NCBI GenBank assembly: GCA_017979445.1
Contig: CM030715.1
Location: 33,539,756 to 33,603,755, forward strand
Direction: 5' to 3'
DNA from: Akebia trifoliata
Taxonomy: Eukaryota; Streptophyta; Magnoliopsida; Ranunculales; Lardizabalaceae
DNA length: 64,000 nt
A model generated the notes under the pieces. It made no database searches. It saw nothing but the letters and a program-made list of their open reading frames with translations, and was not told the DNA's origin. Shown piece after piece: positions 22,999 to 35,367 of the stretch. Both the position numbers and the translations under genes were made by a program. How positions within the stretch are numbered: the first letter of the stretch is position 1; every line of letters begins with the position of its first letter.

Positions 22999-23099
22999 CA
23001 CTACGTGAAAAAGGTGAAAAATTTGGCGCCAAGGTCCGGCTAAATTTGGCTAAATTCGACGGACCTTTGCATCAAATTTACCCATTGTGTCATGTAGTG
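22999..23099. mobile_element. CACTA-type MITE, 101 bases
   Basis: The ends are CACTACGTGAAAAAGG and its inverse type CATGTAGTG, flanked on both sides by AGA, the 3-base target duplication of CACTA elements. A paralogous copy is at 51,583-51,682. A larger relative interrupts exon 3 of G4. Confidence 0.75.
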
Positions 23100-24136
23100 A
23101 GAGAAGATAATCTAGAATCTCTCTACTAGTAAATAGTCACAGAATCACTCTATTGGATAGTTTGAATGGCTCACAACTGTGAAGTTATCATGAAAGTAAT
23201 CACTAAAATTCAAGTGACGTCAAGGCTCACATTACAACAATGCTCTGACACCAATTGATACAAGTAAAGCGACACCTGCATAAAGAAGTAGGATGGTTTT
23301 GATACAAAATTAGAAGAACACGCAAGAAGATTAAAAATGATTTTCCAATGTGGTTGAATCAAGATATACTGACAAAATATCTTAATAAGTGAGTCCTAAA
23401 TATATTAAGGCCCTAAGAATGTCATCAAAGCTTCAAAAGTCTCTTTCTTTTATTTATTTTATATATAACTTGGTAAAAGCAATATAGTATTGGACGACCC
23501 GATGGGGTTGGGTCAATGATAAAACTAGTGCAAGAGATCGCTCTCTCTAGTTGTATAGTGCCCCTGGTCCACAGTAATGACATTGCCTGCTTAAGGTTTT
23601 AACCTGCCCAACTTTAAAATGCTTAGTGTTAAACATTGACTTACTTATTCTGCTCAGGCTCTAAACATTGACTTACTCGATGTGGGAGTATGTAATGATC
23701 TTGTTGGTGAATCTACTTAGAAAAGGAGAAGGGATAGTGAGACCAAGAGGTTAAAGTGGAGCCATCATGCGTATTTGATGGAATGGAAGAGGGAATTGAG
23801 AGTGTTTATAAAATGAGTGGTTTCCTTATTTATTCTGCTGTATGTTAGGAAACTTCTATGGGATTAGGTGGTGCAACAGTAAATACTTGTGCCATCCTAA
23901 TAATAATAAAAAAATACTATCCTAGCTAGAGGTCATTGATCTCTAAAACCTTTCAGTATATCTTCACTTAGCCATGCTTGTAAAGTTTTCCAGTGTCAAT
24001 GAACTGTAACCCAATAGAGTTGAGTGTGTCAAGTGTGAAAAGTTGTAACAAAGATAAAAGAAAACCAAGCCCAGACTCAACCTATCAAGATTTTGATAAG
24101 CAAAAAAGTACTTCTTTGTTTGATATCTCAGTTTTT
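23100..24136. repeat. Duplicated non-coding flank, no gene seen
   Basis: This stretch is nearly identical to 51,683-52,720. It contains motifs such as GCTCTGACACCAATTGATAC and GACCCGATGGGGTTGGG that look like old retroelement or transcript sequence, but no frame is conserved between the two copies. The short - strand frames at 23,964-24,248 and 52,547-52,834 are similar to each other but run into a MITE and show no family resemblance. Confidence 0.45.
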
Positions 24137-24376
24137 GGGGCAAATTACCATTTCGTGAGCTGAATTTGATGAATTTATGATTGTTCATTTTAATTATCAA
24201 TACATGAACAATAACGTATTCGAAGGTTTTAAAGTGACTATTTTGCATATTTAAAGTGACTATCCTATTTAAAATTGCGAAACTTGCAACATAGTCATTT
24301 TAAACCTTCGAATTCGTTTCCATTCATGTTTTGGTAATTAAAATGAACAATGAGCTGGAATCGTAAATTCATCAAA
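24137..24376. mobile_element. MITE, the copy with both outer arms visible
   Basis: It starts near GGGGCAAATTACCATTTCGT and has inverted inner arms (TTCATTTTAATTATCAATA / TTGGTAATTAAAATGAACA, and TTCGAAGGTTTTAAAGTGAC / GTCATTTTAAACCTTCGAA). Relatives: 1-175, intron 3 of G1, G3 and G5, and 52,737-52,960. Confidence 0.6.
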
Positions 24377-24534
24377 AGTCGATCATGTTTTCATAAATAA
24401 CTCCAACTTTTATATAAAAAAGAGTTGTTTAATAAGGTCACGCCTATCATAGAAGATATGCATGCTTCATTATGATAGCACGAGATAAACTTAGTCCAGT
24501 TGTTTTTTTGAATGTCTAGAAGGTTAATATTGTT

Positions 24535-25010
24535 GGGTCGTGATAATCTGACTACCTCACATGGCAAACTCAATCAATTACCTTGACATGGTAAGTTTGG
24601 GAACCGTTGATCTGCACTCCTCGAGATACACATTTTAACATTCTCATAAAAATGTCTCTCGGGAGAACTGTGTATCCCGAGAAGCACATATCTACAATTT
24701 CCAAACTTATCATGTCAGGTAGTCGATTGAGTTTATCATGTGGGGTGGTCAGATTATCACGACTCTAATATTGTTTGATCAGGTCTTGATGAAGATATAT
24801 ATGCTCAATCGACTATCTAACGTCATAAATTTAGGAAACGTAGATACGTTCTCTTGGGGATGCACGATTCCCTCGAGATACATTTTTTTATGGAGAAGTG
24901 CAGCCGTGTATCCAAGGAGAGAAGATCTACTGTACTTAAACTTGACAGGTCAGAGTAGTCGATTGAATTTGCCACGTGGGATAGTTAGATTAGCACGGTC
25001 CATATGCACT
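24535..25010. mobile_element. Pair of foldback MITEs, paralogous to 356-853
   Basis: The first element (about 24,535-24,768) has inverted arms GTCGTGATAATCTGACTACC and GTGGTCAGATTATCACGAC. The second (about 24,781-25,005) has lost part of its left arm. The pair is repeated at 53,121-53,590, and no retrotransposon lies between it and the following SDR module, unlike at 857. Confidence 0.6.
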
Positions 25011-25735
25011 GGTCTATTATGACACGATTCCTTAAGTACGTAATTGAGTACCTCATTGATATTCCACACGTCATTGTCTCATTGGTTGTTGGACCTTAGG
25101 AAAAATTCCCCATTAGATGCATGAAAATTCAGTAATTTATTATAGCCCTTTGCATTTTAGAAAACTATTCAGACCTCCTTCAACTGTTTGGTTAACGTTA
25201 TTAGTCCTTTGAAAACTTTAGCCTAACCCCACCGAGCAATAATTAATCGTCGATTGACATTATTAGGTCTGGTCTCAGAAAATCTTGTTAATTGCATCTT
25301 CCAATTTATACTATCTCAAGTCATAATTTTTTGTTAATTAGGAAAACAAATGAGTTGTGCTGAAGTGAGATTGAAATAGACATCGTTTCACACATTATAA
25401 GCCGTCATTTCCACCAAAATTTGAAATATCTCCTTGAAAATACCTCGTGTGATTCAATGAAGAGAGTTCCTACAAAATTTTAAAATGGCCTGCCCGCTTC
25501 AAAGTTTTTTTTTTTCTGTTGGAAAAAGAGAATTCAAAGCCAAAATTACCAATCAAGTCAAATGGGTATTATAAATTCCATAAGATACAAGAAGTCTTAG
25601 TAGTTAACATATTTCTTAGGGTGTAACATTTAAAAAAAAAATACTTTTCTTTTACGTGGGGCAACAAGCCTGTTTTGCATCCTATAAAATGAGAAGTCAA
25701 GGAGATCTTGGCACTGCGGTTAGTGTGGGTCTAAT
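25011..25735 (+). pseudogene. SDR promoter remnant without coding exons
   Basis: The conserved upstream module (25,047-25,122) is followed by the SDR 'long promoter' pattern (TTTTAGAAAACTATTC, GGTCTGGTCTCAG) and a TATA-like core at about 25,683-25,690 (CCTATAAAATGAGAAGTCAAGG, compare TATAAAATGGGAAGCCATG in G3). None of the expected exons follows. SDR 3'-flank sequence resumes at about 26,870 (GAGAATTAATAAGGAC). This looks like a third, exon-less gene trace. The paralogous copy is at about 53,620-54,345. Confidence 0.45.
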
Positions 25736-26945
25736 GGGTATAGATTTTAGTCCATAGTCTTGTTGTGGGTTCTAGATTGTAATGTACTTTTTCATTCATC
25801 CTAGTCATTCTTTTGAATCTTGTGACTTTGACTTATCACAAATAAATAACTTGAATTATGCCAAAAAAATATAATTTATTTGAAAATTAATAATAAATAT
25901 AGACTATTAATGAATTATGTCTATTTAGAAAATTTAATATATAATTGAATCTTAAAGTCTTTGTAAATATGACTCTAAAAACAACTTTATAGGTCTTGAT
26001 CAAAATCCTTCTTTTTCCATACCTTTACTTAATCCAAGAATGTTATTGATTGTAATTCATCAAATCCAATTAAAAAAACCAATAGATATATTTATTCCAA
26101 TAATTAGCCATTTCCTTGATCTAGATTCTCTATTTCTAATTGAAATTGTTATTGGAAAAAAAAACCTGGAAAAAATGGCCATAAAATTACTTAAAATTAA
26201 CAGTATAAATACTTTGTTTTTATTCTATTTATTATAAAGTCATTGGACTCCAAGAAATTTTCCAATACTCTAATTTTGCAAATAGAAGAATATGATATGA
26301 GAAAAATTAAAGTATAATTCAGGTTTGTTTTTTAAAAATTTGGAAGAGCTAACAATGTGAAAATACAAATTTGAAGATATTAAATTTTATAGTCAAAAAG
26401 AATTTTTTAATTATCATGTATAATTAGACATTTAACATGCATATAGTTCATGAATAATACGCTACGTTAAAAAAATCCGTGTTTGTAAAGTTTCTAAGTT
26501 CCAACAAATTGTTGGACGGTAGATCAATATAAAGGAGAGGTGATGTTATTTCTAGCCAATAATATTAACAAACAAAATTTAACAAAATCAACCTAGGGAA
26601 AATCAAACTAGTATGAAATAGAACAAGTAAGAGATAATTAACCGCTACCCACTAACTTCCAATTTGGAATAGAAATCAAACAAATAAAATTTTCAAGAAA
26701 AGGTATTTTGTCAACAGTTAGAACCTTTTCCAAAGCAATTAAACAAAATAAGCCACCTTGGATGGAATACAAGATGAAGAATTTGAGACTATGTTAATAA
26801 TTTAAATGATAAAATTTCATCCATACTCCACATCTAGACCTTCGATCATCTTCAAAAAAAATAAAAAATGAAAGAGAATTAATAAGGACAACAAGTGGGA
26901 ACTCTTAACTAATCCAATTGAGTTTACCTAGTATTTTCTTCCAAC
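25736..26945. other. AT-rich spacer, no gene seen
   Basis: Very AT-rich DNA duplicated at 54,346-55,545 with small indels. Only chance frames are present (for example 26,040-26,237). The last ~75 bases match the 3' flank of the intact SDR genes. Confidence 0.5.
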
Positions 26946-27309
26946 CAGGGCCAGAGCAACACAAAGGCGAGTGGGGGTTATAGGCCCCACTGAACTTCCA
27001 AAAAAAGAAAAAAAAAACAGGTCTACAACAGCGGACATATCCGCCGTTATAGAATATGGAATCTATTGCTACATGTCTGAAAGTTTGTCGTTGTTGTTAT
27101 TTTCACACTTTTCATAAATTGAAATGCATCAAACCATATCTTTAAAATACCAGAATATATATATATACATATTTTCACACTTTTCATAAATTGAAATGCA
27201 TCAAACCATATCTTTAAAATACCAGAATACATATATATTTTCACACTTTTCATAAATTGAAATGCATCAAACCATAACCTTAAAATAACATAATATATAT
27301 TTATATATT

Positions 27310-27641
27310 GCCCTACATGTTTTTGTCCTACATGGGTTAGAAGTTTTGGAATAAGCTGATTTTTTGTGAGGATAATCTCCATGGTGAGAAGATCATTCTC
27401 ACCAAAAACCAGTCTATTCTAAAACTTCTAACTCCATAAAAAATTATTTAAAAAAATGAACAGCCCACAATTTTTCAACTTATGAACAGGGGGCTAGAAA
27501 TTTTGGAATGGGCTGATTTTTGGTGAGGATGAGGATCTTCTAACTGTAGAGATCATCCTCACCAAAAATCAGCTCATTCCAAAACTTCTAACCTATGTAG
27601 GACAAAACACGCAAGGTAAAGCGTAAGGTGCCCAACGTTTT

Positions 27642-27643
<2 letters not shown>
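27310..27643. mobile_element. Hairpin MITE in (TA)-rich target, first of two
   Basis: The terminal region GCCCTACATGTTTTTGTCC is inverse to GTAGGACAAAACACGCAAGG. It contains two inverted stem pairs of the GGAATGGGCTGATTTTTGG type and is bounded by TATATATT and ATATATAT. The paralogous copy is at about 55,767-56,103. Confidence 0.55.
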
Positions 27644-27678
<35 letters not shown>

Positions 27679-27682
<4 letters not shown>

Positions 27683-28054
27683 CCCGTTCAACAACAAACA
27701 TTTTGACAAATATTTTGGCAAAACATTTTTCAAAACATGGGTTAGAGGTTTTGGAATGGGCTGATTTTTGATGAGGATGATCTCTACGGTGAGGAGATCA
27801 TTCTCACCAAAAATCAGCCCATTCCAAAACTTCTAGCCCCAGTTTACAAGTTGAAAAATCGTGGACCGTTCATTTTTTGTAAATCATTTTTGATGGGGTT
27901 AGAAGTTTTGGAATGAGCTGATTTTTGGTGATGATGATCTCCTCACCGTAGATATCATCCTCACAAAAAATCAGCCAATTCCAAAACCTCTAACCCATGT
28001 TTTGAAAAATGTTTTGCCAAAATGTTTGTCAAAATGTTTGTTACTGAACATTTC

Positions 28055-28056
<2 letters not shown>
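27679..28056. mobile_element. Hairpin MITE flanked by (TA)n on both sides
   Basis: It is bounded on the left by about 19 alternating TA dinucleotides and on the right by a similar run. The outer arms GTTCAACAACAAACATTTTG and CAAAATGTTTGTTACTGAAC are inverted. Inside, the arms ATTTTTCAAAACATGGGTTA and TAACCCATGTTTTGAAAAAT pair, and two GCTGATTTTTGGTGAGGATG-type stems lie between. Insertion between TA repeats resembles (TA)n-targeting MITEs known in rice. Confidence 0.65.
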
Positions 28057-28091
<35 letters not shown>

Positions 28092-29496
28092 ATACTTGTA
28101 TGTATTAACATGTAAATATTGTCATGCACTCATGGGAAGTTATTGAAGCAACTGAGAATCACAGACTACATCTAAATTCTACTAATATCTTAGAATTTTA
28201 GAAATATCTCAACCACTTTTTTAAGGAAATATAGTTCTCGAATGTATGAAAAACTTCAAAACTCCATTATAAGAAAGACTTAGGAGATTAATATATATGA
28301 AATGTATACAAATTATGTCTTATCATAGATAAGTGTGTTTTCTTAATCCTTTCTATCTTAGTTGTAATTTGTTGCTTGTTAAATTATTAATCTTTTTGCC
28401 TCAAAAAGTTTGTCTTAATTCATTCTAGCATCATGTACCTTACATACTCCTTTGATAATAAATAAGATGTGTTGGAGCCTTGAGAAATAAGAATAAAATT
28501 ATACAATTAATCTTTTGTTGGGTCCTAAAGAAGTAGAAGAAGAGTTTTTCTTTTCTTACCCACTAATTCAAGTTGCATAAAGATCTAAGATATGAAAACT
28601 AATACCAATTGAAACATGATTCAAGCCAAGTCAAAATTTATTGTTTTAATTGGTAGAGAAGACTCATTAAGTCAAACTAACTCTTAGAGAGTATTGAGAA
28701 GGAATCACAAATTGGATTGAAAGAGTCAAAGATGTATTTATATGATTAAGGTAAAGAGTACAATGCCCACCTATGCATGAAAGATTATGAATTTAATGTG
28801 TTCGAGGTATGAAACATTAGTAGAGACTTCTATTTATATCAAAAGGTCGATAATCTCGATTTAAAATGTAACTCAATACTAAAATATTTAGAAAGGAATT
28901 GACATTTCCCATTGAATATGAGAGCTACAAAGACAACCAATTGATAAATATTTTGACCAATAATATTCCTCAACCTTGTCATAGTGATAAAATTCACATC
29001 TCCAACTAGATGCCTTTGAACCAGTTAGGTATTGCATTTCTTAGGAAACAGCATGATCTCTTTTTTAATTTAAACTCAAACTACGAAAGACAGTCTAACT
29101 TAAAAGATGTTCAATAAAAAAAAAGGGGGGAGTTATACAAAATACTTATAAAATGTAGGAATCATCACATATTGAAAACATATATTTATTTTGTTTTGTT
29201 TTTGCTGAATAAAAAAGTTTTTAGGTAGAGAATCAATATAGTTATTAGTCATCGAGTTCAAATTTAAACACCCCCCCCTCCCCTTCCCTCCTTTTTAAGA
29301 AAAGGGGGAAATTATACAAAATACTTATAAAATATAGGAATCATTGCATTTTGAAAATATAATTTTATTTTATTTTATATTAGCTGAATAAAAAAGATAT
29401 CTACATAGAGGATCGATATAATTATTAGTACTCAAGTTCAAATTTTGTCTCCCCCTGTCCCCCCACCCCACTAACAAAAATCCTTGGCCGCCCCTG

Positions 29497-30636
29497 TTTT
29501 GGCCGTCTTAGCATTTAATTGGTTTTGTTGGAGCATTAGAAAGTCACTGAAAGATGTCACTTCTACTTTTGACACAAGGTTGAAAACAAGAGTAGGCGTC
29601 ATTGCATTTTGAAAACATATCTTCATGTTTTTTTTTTTTTTAACTCAATAAAATAGATCTTTACGTAGAGGATCAATATAATTATTAGTCATTGGATTCA
29701 AAGTTTTAATATCCTTTGATCAGGTCAATGAGTTCAAATTTTTAATATCCTTTGATCAGGTCTTAATGGAGATATAAATGCACTTGTCTGTTCTGAGATA
29801 CTTTGCTACGAACTTAATTGGGTACCTCATTTACATTCCACACGTCATTGTCTCATTGGTTGTTGGACCTTAGGAAAAATACACCAATAGAATGCATGCA
29901 AGACGTCACGGCCTATGCCATTCGAAAAATTAAAAATCCCTTTGGGGCTACTATAAAATTCAAAATACTTATAAAATATAGGAATCATTGTACTTTGAAA
30001 ATACATTTTTATTTTATTTTAGCTGAATAAAAAAGATCTCTGTGTAGAGGATCGATATAATGATTAGTACTCAAGCTCAAATTTAGTCTCCCCCCGTCCC
30101 CCCACGCCACTAACAAAAATACTTGGCCGCCCATGCTTTGGCTGTGTTAGTATTTTATTGGTTTTGTTGGAGCGTTAGAAAGTCACTGAAAGATGTCAAT
30201 TCTACTTTTGACACAAGGTTGAAAACAAGAGTAGGAGTCATTGCATTTTTGAAAACATATCTTTATGTTTTTTTTTCCTCAATAAAATAGATCTTTACGT
30301 AGAGGATCAATATAATTATTAGTCAATGAGTTCAAATTTTTAATATCCTTTGATCAGGTCTTGATGAAGATATAAATGCACTTGTCTGTTCTGAGATACT
30401 TCGTTACGAACTTAATTGGTACCTCATTTACATTCCACACGTCATTGTCTCATTGGTTGTTGGACCTTAGGAAAATACACCAATAGAATGCATGCAAGAC
30501 GTCACGGCCTACGCCATTCGAAAGCAATCTTTATTGATCAGGCCAAGGGTGTCTTATAAATTTATACAAGTACAAGAAATCTTTGTAATTAACATATTTT
30601 CCAGGGATTAGCAATTAAAAATCCCTTTGGGGCTAC
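29497..30636 (+). repeat. Upstream region of G3: tandemly repeated promoter module
   Basis: A block of about 600 bases (ending with the module TTGGGTACCTCATTTACATT, then CACACGTCATTGTCTCATTG) occurs twice, at about 29,330-29,935 and 29,940-30,530. Each copy holds the right end of the hAT-like element, TTGGAGC(G/A)TTAGAAAGTCAC and GATCAGGTCTT. G5 has only one. After the second copy the 'short promoter' (CTTTATTGATCAGGCCAAGG) leads to the TATA box. Confidence 0.6.
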
Positions 30637-30643
30637 TATAAAA
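30637..30643 (+). promoter_or_regulatory. TATA box of SDR gene G3
   Basis: TATAAAA lies 92 bases before the ATG within GGGGCTACTATAAAATGGGA. The leader has a long (CT)n run (30,683-30,704), longer than in G1 and G5. Confidence 0.65.
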
Positions 30644-30728
30644 TGGGAAGCCATGATCCTTAACGAAGTATCAGCTCTGCTCCTCTCTCTCTCTCTCTCT
30701 CTCTGCATCTAACTCACTTCCTTATAAA

Positions 30729-33538
30729 ATGGCAGAAACGATTTCTTCTTCTACAACTAAAAGGTTCTAGTTTTACTTTTATATTTTATGATTTATTTGT
30801 AAGACTCATCAAAACTTATTAAGGTATAATGGTGTATTCAGGGTTGCAGTTGTTACAGGGGCCAATAAAGGAATTGGATTGGAGATATGTAAACAGTTAA
30901 CTCAGAATGGAGTTTTTGTAGTATTAACAGCTAGAAATGAGAAAAGAGGAGTTGAAGCTGTTGAAAATCTCAAAAAATCTGGACTATGTGATGTTGTTTT
31001 TCATCAACTTGATCTGATGGACCCATCAAGTATTGCTTCCTTGGCAGAATTCATCCATACCCAATTCCGGAAACTTGATATCTTGGTAAGATTCAAAATC
31101 AATGTTTTTAGATGTTTCTATTTTTTTTCTTAATTCGTTATCAACATTAATATTATTGAAAATGTGTTCATATCTACTTTCAATATTTCAATGTACGTTA
31201 TTTTAGATCTTTGTATCTCTTTTTATAGAACCTTCATTTTATATATTCCTTTAATTGGGATATAATCAGTCTTTGTTGAACATGCCCGTCATTTATTTTA
31301 TTTTTTGTTTCAGATATTTAAAAAATTCATTACCTATGACCCTTTTTACATAATCTATACTTCGGATTTTAAAATCCATTAGAAGATAATTAGGAGAGAG
31401 GTCATGGTGATGGTGACCAGCATGTTCGACATGTTGGAGAATTGTCATGAATTCAATCCGGATTCTTGATGATCCGTTAACAACCCGTATGACCTGTTTG
31501 GTTTGGGTTTTGATTTGACTCGTTTTATCCTCTTTGTAACCCTGAGTATATAAAGGGTATTTTTAGGATTCATTCTTTGTGTGTAAGAAAGAGAGTTATC
31601 AGAGAGAGTTAGGAATAGGAGTAACAAGGGACTAGGGTTTTTTGATGAACTTTGTAGAAATCTCATTGTAGATAGTGGATTGATCATCGTTGTCTGTGGA
31701 CGTAGGCATCTTGCCAAACTATGTAAATCGTGTCTCATGTTTCTATTTTCTTTATTTCGTTTTGCATTTAATCTCTTGCTCGTAGTTCATTTTATTTATT
31801 GCACGCTTTCACACAGCACCAGATTTGTCATTCGTATAGCTATGGTCGTAGTTTAGGTGGAAGTTGGGTGATTATCCATGTGTACATACTATCAAATAGT
31901 TCTTAAGAAAGGCCCTATCCACCTGTATAATCTTCATTTTTTTAATGTATTCATAATGAGTAAATCAAATTGCTTCGCTGAATTTTTTTCTTCTTTTATT
32001 ACAAATTTTTGTGCTAGTTGTGAAATGGTCTTAATGAATAGGTAAAAAACTGAAACTCAATGCAGGTCAACAATGCAGGAATTACTGGAACCATAATAAA
32101 TGGTGACATTACACCGGGCCAAAGCAGCGAGGATGCTTTGGTAAGTTTATGAGAATTTGGTTTGTTAGGAAATTTTGTAATTTTAACTGGAGATATTTAA
32201 GAAAAGTGCTCAACTTTTTACGACTCTAGTTCACCGATCATTTTAATTATCAAAACGTGAACAATAACGATAATGAATTCAAAGGTTTTCAAAAGGATTA
32301 TTTAGAAGGTTTAAAGTGACAATTTCACTTTAGAACTGCGAAATTGTCACTTTAAACCGATGAAATAGTCACTTCGTTCTAAATTGTTTTTAACAAAAAT
32401 GTGATTGTTCACGTTTTGGTAATAAAAATGAACAGTGAGCGGGAATCGTAAATAACTCATTTTCAGCTCACGAAATAGTAATTCACCCTTTTAACTATAG
32501 GAAGTACTGAACTATTCTTCATGAATGCAGCGCAAAGTGTCGGAAGCAATGAAATCTACATACGAATTAGCAGAAGAATGTCTGAAAACAAACTACTATG
32601 GCACCAAAGGAGTGACTGAAGCACTTCTTCCCTATCTTAAGCTTTCCAAATCACCAAGAATTGTTAATGTTTCATCCACAATTGGCAAACTAGAGGTACA
32701 AAAACTCCTCCTCTATAATGACATATTGGATGAAAGTTAATTGTCCACTAATCCTATTCATAGAACAATAATTTAGAGGGGAGATTGGTCGCTGTTCTAA
32801 TCATAATGACAAAATTCTGCAATATTTTTTTCTTAAAAACCATCGAGTTTTTGAAAAAATATTTGATTTATAAATAATAATAAAAAAACACGATTAATCA
32901 CGATTTAATTGATGATGTTTTGAAAAATTCACAAATTATTCTATTTTTAACATTTTTTGAATTATCATCTTATTGATATATGAAATAAATTCACCATTAA
33001 TCCGACATTTTTTGAAGCCATCTTTTAGTTCCAAAAAATTAGAATAATCACTTGATCCACAAAGCAATTTTTGTGTTGGAAAAATGCAAAATTAATTGGG
33101 TAAAAGGGTAATTTTCTTATTTTATTCCTCATTTAAGGTCTTCAACTTGTGCTCCAGTATGTCCCTAATGAAAGGGCTAAGATGATACTAAATGATGTTG
33201 ATGGTCTCACTGAGGAGAAAGTTGAGGGAGTGTTGAATGAGTTTCTAAAGGATTACAAGGATGGGTTGTTAGAAAGCAAAGGCTGGTCTAGCACATTTCC
33301 TGTTGGCTACATGGTCTCTAAAGCAGCTATGAATGCTTACACAAGGATTCTTGCAAAAAAGTTCCCTACCTTCATCATAAATTCTGCTTGTCCTGGTTTT
33401 GTAAAAACAGATATTAATCTCAATACTGGGTCATTGACCGTTGAAGAAGGCGCCGAAACTCCAGTGTGGTTAGCTTTGTTACCTGATGGCGGATCTTCTG
33501 GCCTCTTCTTTTCTCGAAAGGAAGTAATGTTGTTCTGA
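30729..33538 (+). CDS. SDR gene G3, (+)-neomenthol dehydrogenase / salutaridine reductase-like
   Basis: Five exons with the G1 borders: 30729-30763, 30842-31085, 32066-32140, 32531-32695 and 33158-33538, encoding 299 residues. [12 protein letters not shown], Asn139, VNVSS (Ser167), Tyr224 and Lys228 are all present. Relative to G1 I see about six amino-acid changes: Ala32Thr, Gly88Arg, Thr122Ser, Pro127Ser, Thr218Ser and Ser298Leu. Gly88 lies in the F-G-K-L-D-I-L strand before NNAG and is strongly conserved in this family, so Arg there is unusual; G5 shares it. Introns 2 and 3 carry the same copia-like LTR and MITE as G1. The NADPH-dependent ketone reduction is inferred from the family; the substrate is unknown. 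Confidence 0.92.
31432..31818 (+). mobile_element. Copia-like solo LTR in intron 2 of G3
   Basis: It is orthologous to the insertion in G1 (5,035-5,421), starting TGTTGGAGAATTGTCATG and ending CACACAGCA, with few substitutions. Confidence 0.6.
32208..32493. mobile_element. MITE in intron 3 of G3
   Basis: It is the same element as in G1 and G5, with the right end CTCACGAAATAGTAATTCAC and the inner stem GTGACAATTTC / GAAATTGTCAC. Confidence 0.6.
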
Positions 33539-33836
33539 TCGAAAAAAAAAATAAAATTGGAAGAAACATATTAGAAGAGACTTATAAAGGTGGAACTATT
33601 CTATTGTGGATGTTCTACACATATTATTAGAAGAGAATAAATGTAGAACTATTCTATTGTGGATGCATGTTCTACACGTAGGTAGCTCTTTTGCATGAAT
33701 GTACTTGTATTACACTGTTATAAAATAAAATAAAAACTGAGCGTTTGAAAATAAAATGGATGAGAATTAATAAGGACTACAAGTGACATGAACTCTTAAT
33801 TAATCCAATTGAGTTTACCTTGTATTTTCTTCCGAT
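33539..33836 (+). other. 3' flank of G3, probable 3' UTR
   Basis: It is nearly identical to 7,152-7,448, with AATAAA-type signals and the repeated GAACTATTCTATTGTGGATG. Confidence 0.5.
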
Positions 33837-35367
33837 CAGGGGCAGAGCTACATAGGGGCGAGTGGGGGTTATAGCCCCCACCGGACTTCAGAAAAAAAGA
33901 AAAAAAAAAGGTCTATAGAGGCGGATATATCTGCCGCTATAGAATATGGAATCCCTCGCTACATGTTTGAAAGTTTGTCGTTGTCGTTATTTTCACACTT
34001 TTCATAAATTGAAATGCATCAAACCATATCCTTAAATACCAGAATGTACACAAAGATTGGACTTCACTTTTTTCAACTATCTATTAGTAAAATAAAATTT
34101 ATTATGAATCGTATCTAATTATAACTATTGTAATATATATAATACTTGTATATATTAACATGTAAATATTGTCATGCACTCATGGGAAGTTATTGAAGCA
34201 ACTGAGAATCACAGACTACATGTAAATTTAACTAATATCTTAGAATTTTAGAAATATCTCAACCACTTTTTTAAGGAAATATAGTTCTAGAATGTATGAA
34301 AAACTTCAAAACTCCATTATAAGAAGGACTTAAGAGATTAATCTAAACGAAATGTATAAAAATTATGAATTATCATAGACAAGTGTGTCTTCTTAATACT
34401 TTCTATACTAGTTGTAATTTGTTGCTTGTTTAAATTATTAATCTTTTTGCCCCAAAAAGTTTAATTGTATTAATTCATTCTAGCATCTTACATACTCCTT
34501 TGATATATGAGATGTGTTGGAGCCTTGAGAAATAGGAATAAATTTAGACAATTCATCTTTTGTTGGGGCCTTGAGAAATAGAAGAAGAGATTTTCTTTTC
34601 TAACCACTAATTCAAGTTGCATATAAAACTAAGATATGAAATCTAATACCAATTGAAAGATGATTCAAACCAAGTCAAATTTTATTGTTTTGATTGGTAG
34701 AGAATGCTCATTAAGTCAAACTAACTCCTTGAGAGGATTGAGAAGGGATCGCAGATTGGATTGAAAGAATCAAATATGTATTTATATAATTAAGGCAAAG
34801 AGTACAATGCCTACCTATGCACAAAAGGTTATGAATTTAATGTGTTCGAGGTATGAAACATTAGTAGAGACTTCTATTTATATTAAAAGGTCGATAATCT
34901 CTATTTAAAATATAGATTAAAACTAAAGTATTTAGAAAGGAACTTACATATCCCATCGAATATGCGAGCTACCAAGACAACCAATTGATAGATATTTTGA
35001 CCAATAATATTCCTCAACCTTGTCATAGTGATAAAATTCACATCCCCAACTAGATGCCTTAGAACCATTTGGGTATTACATTTTTTTAGGAAACAGCATG
35101 AATTCTTTTTTAATTTAAACTCAAATTACGAAAAACAATCTAACTTAAAAGAGGTTCAGTAAAAAAAAAGGGGAATTATACAAAATTCTTATAAAATGTA
35201 GGAATCATTGTATTTTGAAAACATATCTTTATTTTGTTTTGTTTTTCCTGAATAAAATAGATCTTTATGTAGAGGATCGATATAATTATTAGTCATCGAG
35301 TTCAAATTTAGCCCTCCCATCCCCCCAAGTCCCACTCCCACTGACAGAAAATCCTGGCCCGCCCCTG
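33837..35367. mobile_element. Non-autonomous hAT-like element downstream of G3
   Basis: It starts CAGGGGCAGAGCTACATA and ends GGCCCGCCCCTG. The flanks are CTTCCGAT and CTTTTGAC. It is almost collinear with 7,449-8,970. Confidence 0.6.

Larger units (their letters stand above)
26946..29496. mobile_element. Diverged hAT-like element enlarged by nested hairpin MITEs
   Basis: The left end CAGGGCCAGAGCAACAC and right end GGCCGCCCCTG correspond to the hAT-like element after G1. The interior holds a directly repeated unit (TTTTCACACTTTTCATAAATT three times, 27,100-27,265) and two (TA)n-flanked hairpin elements. Its second half matches 8,081-8,970. No transposase frame is present. Confidence 0.55.

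Noticed and set aside
26040..26237. 65-residue hydrophobic open frame
   Set aside because: AT-rich chance frame; the paralogous copy at 54.65 kb is broken by indels and substitutions.
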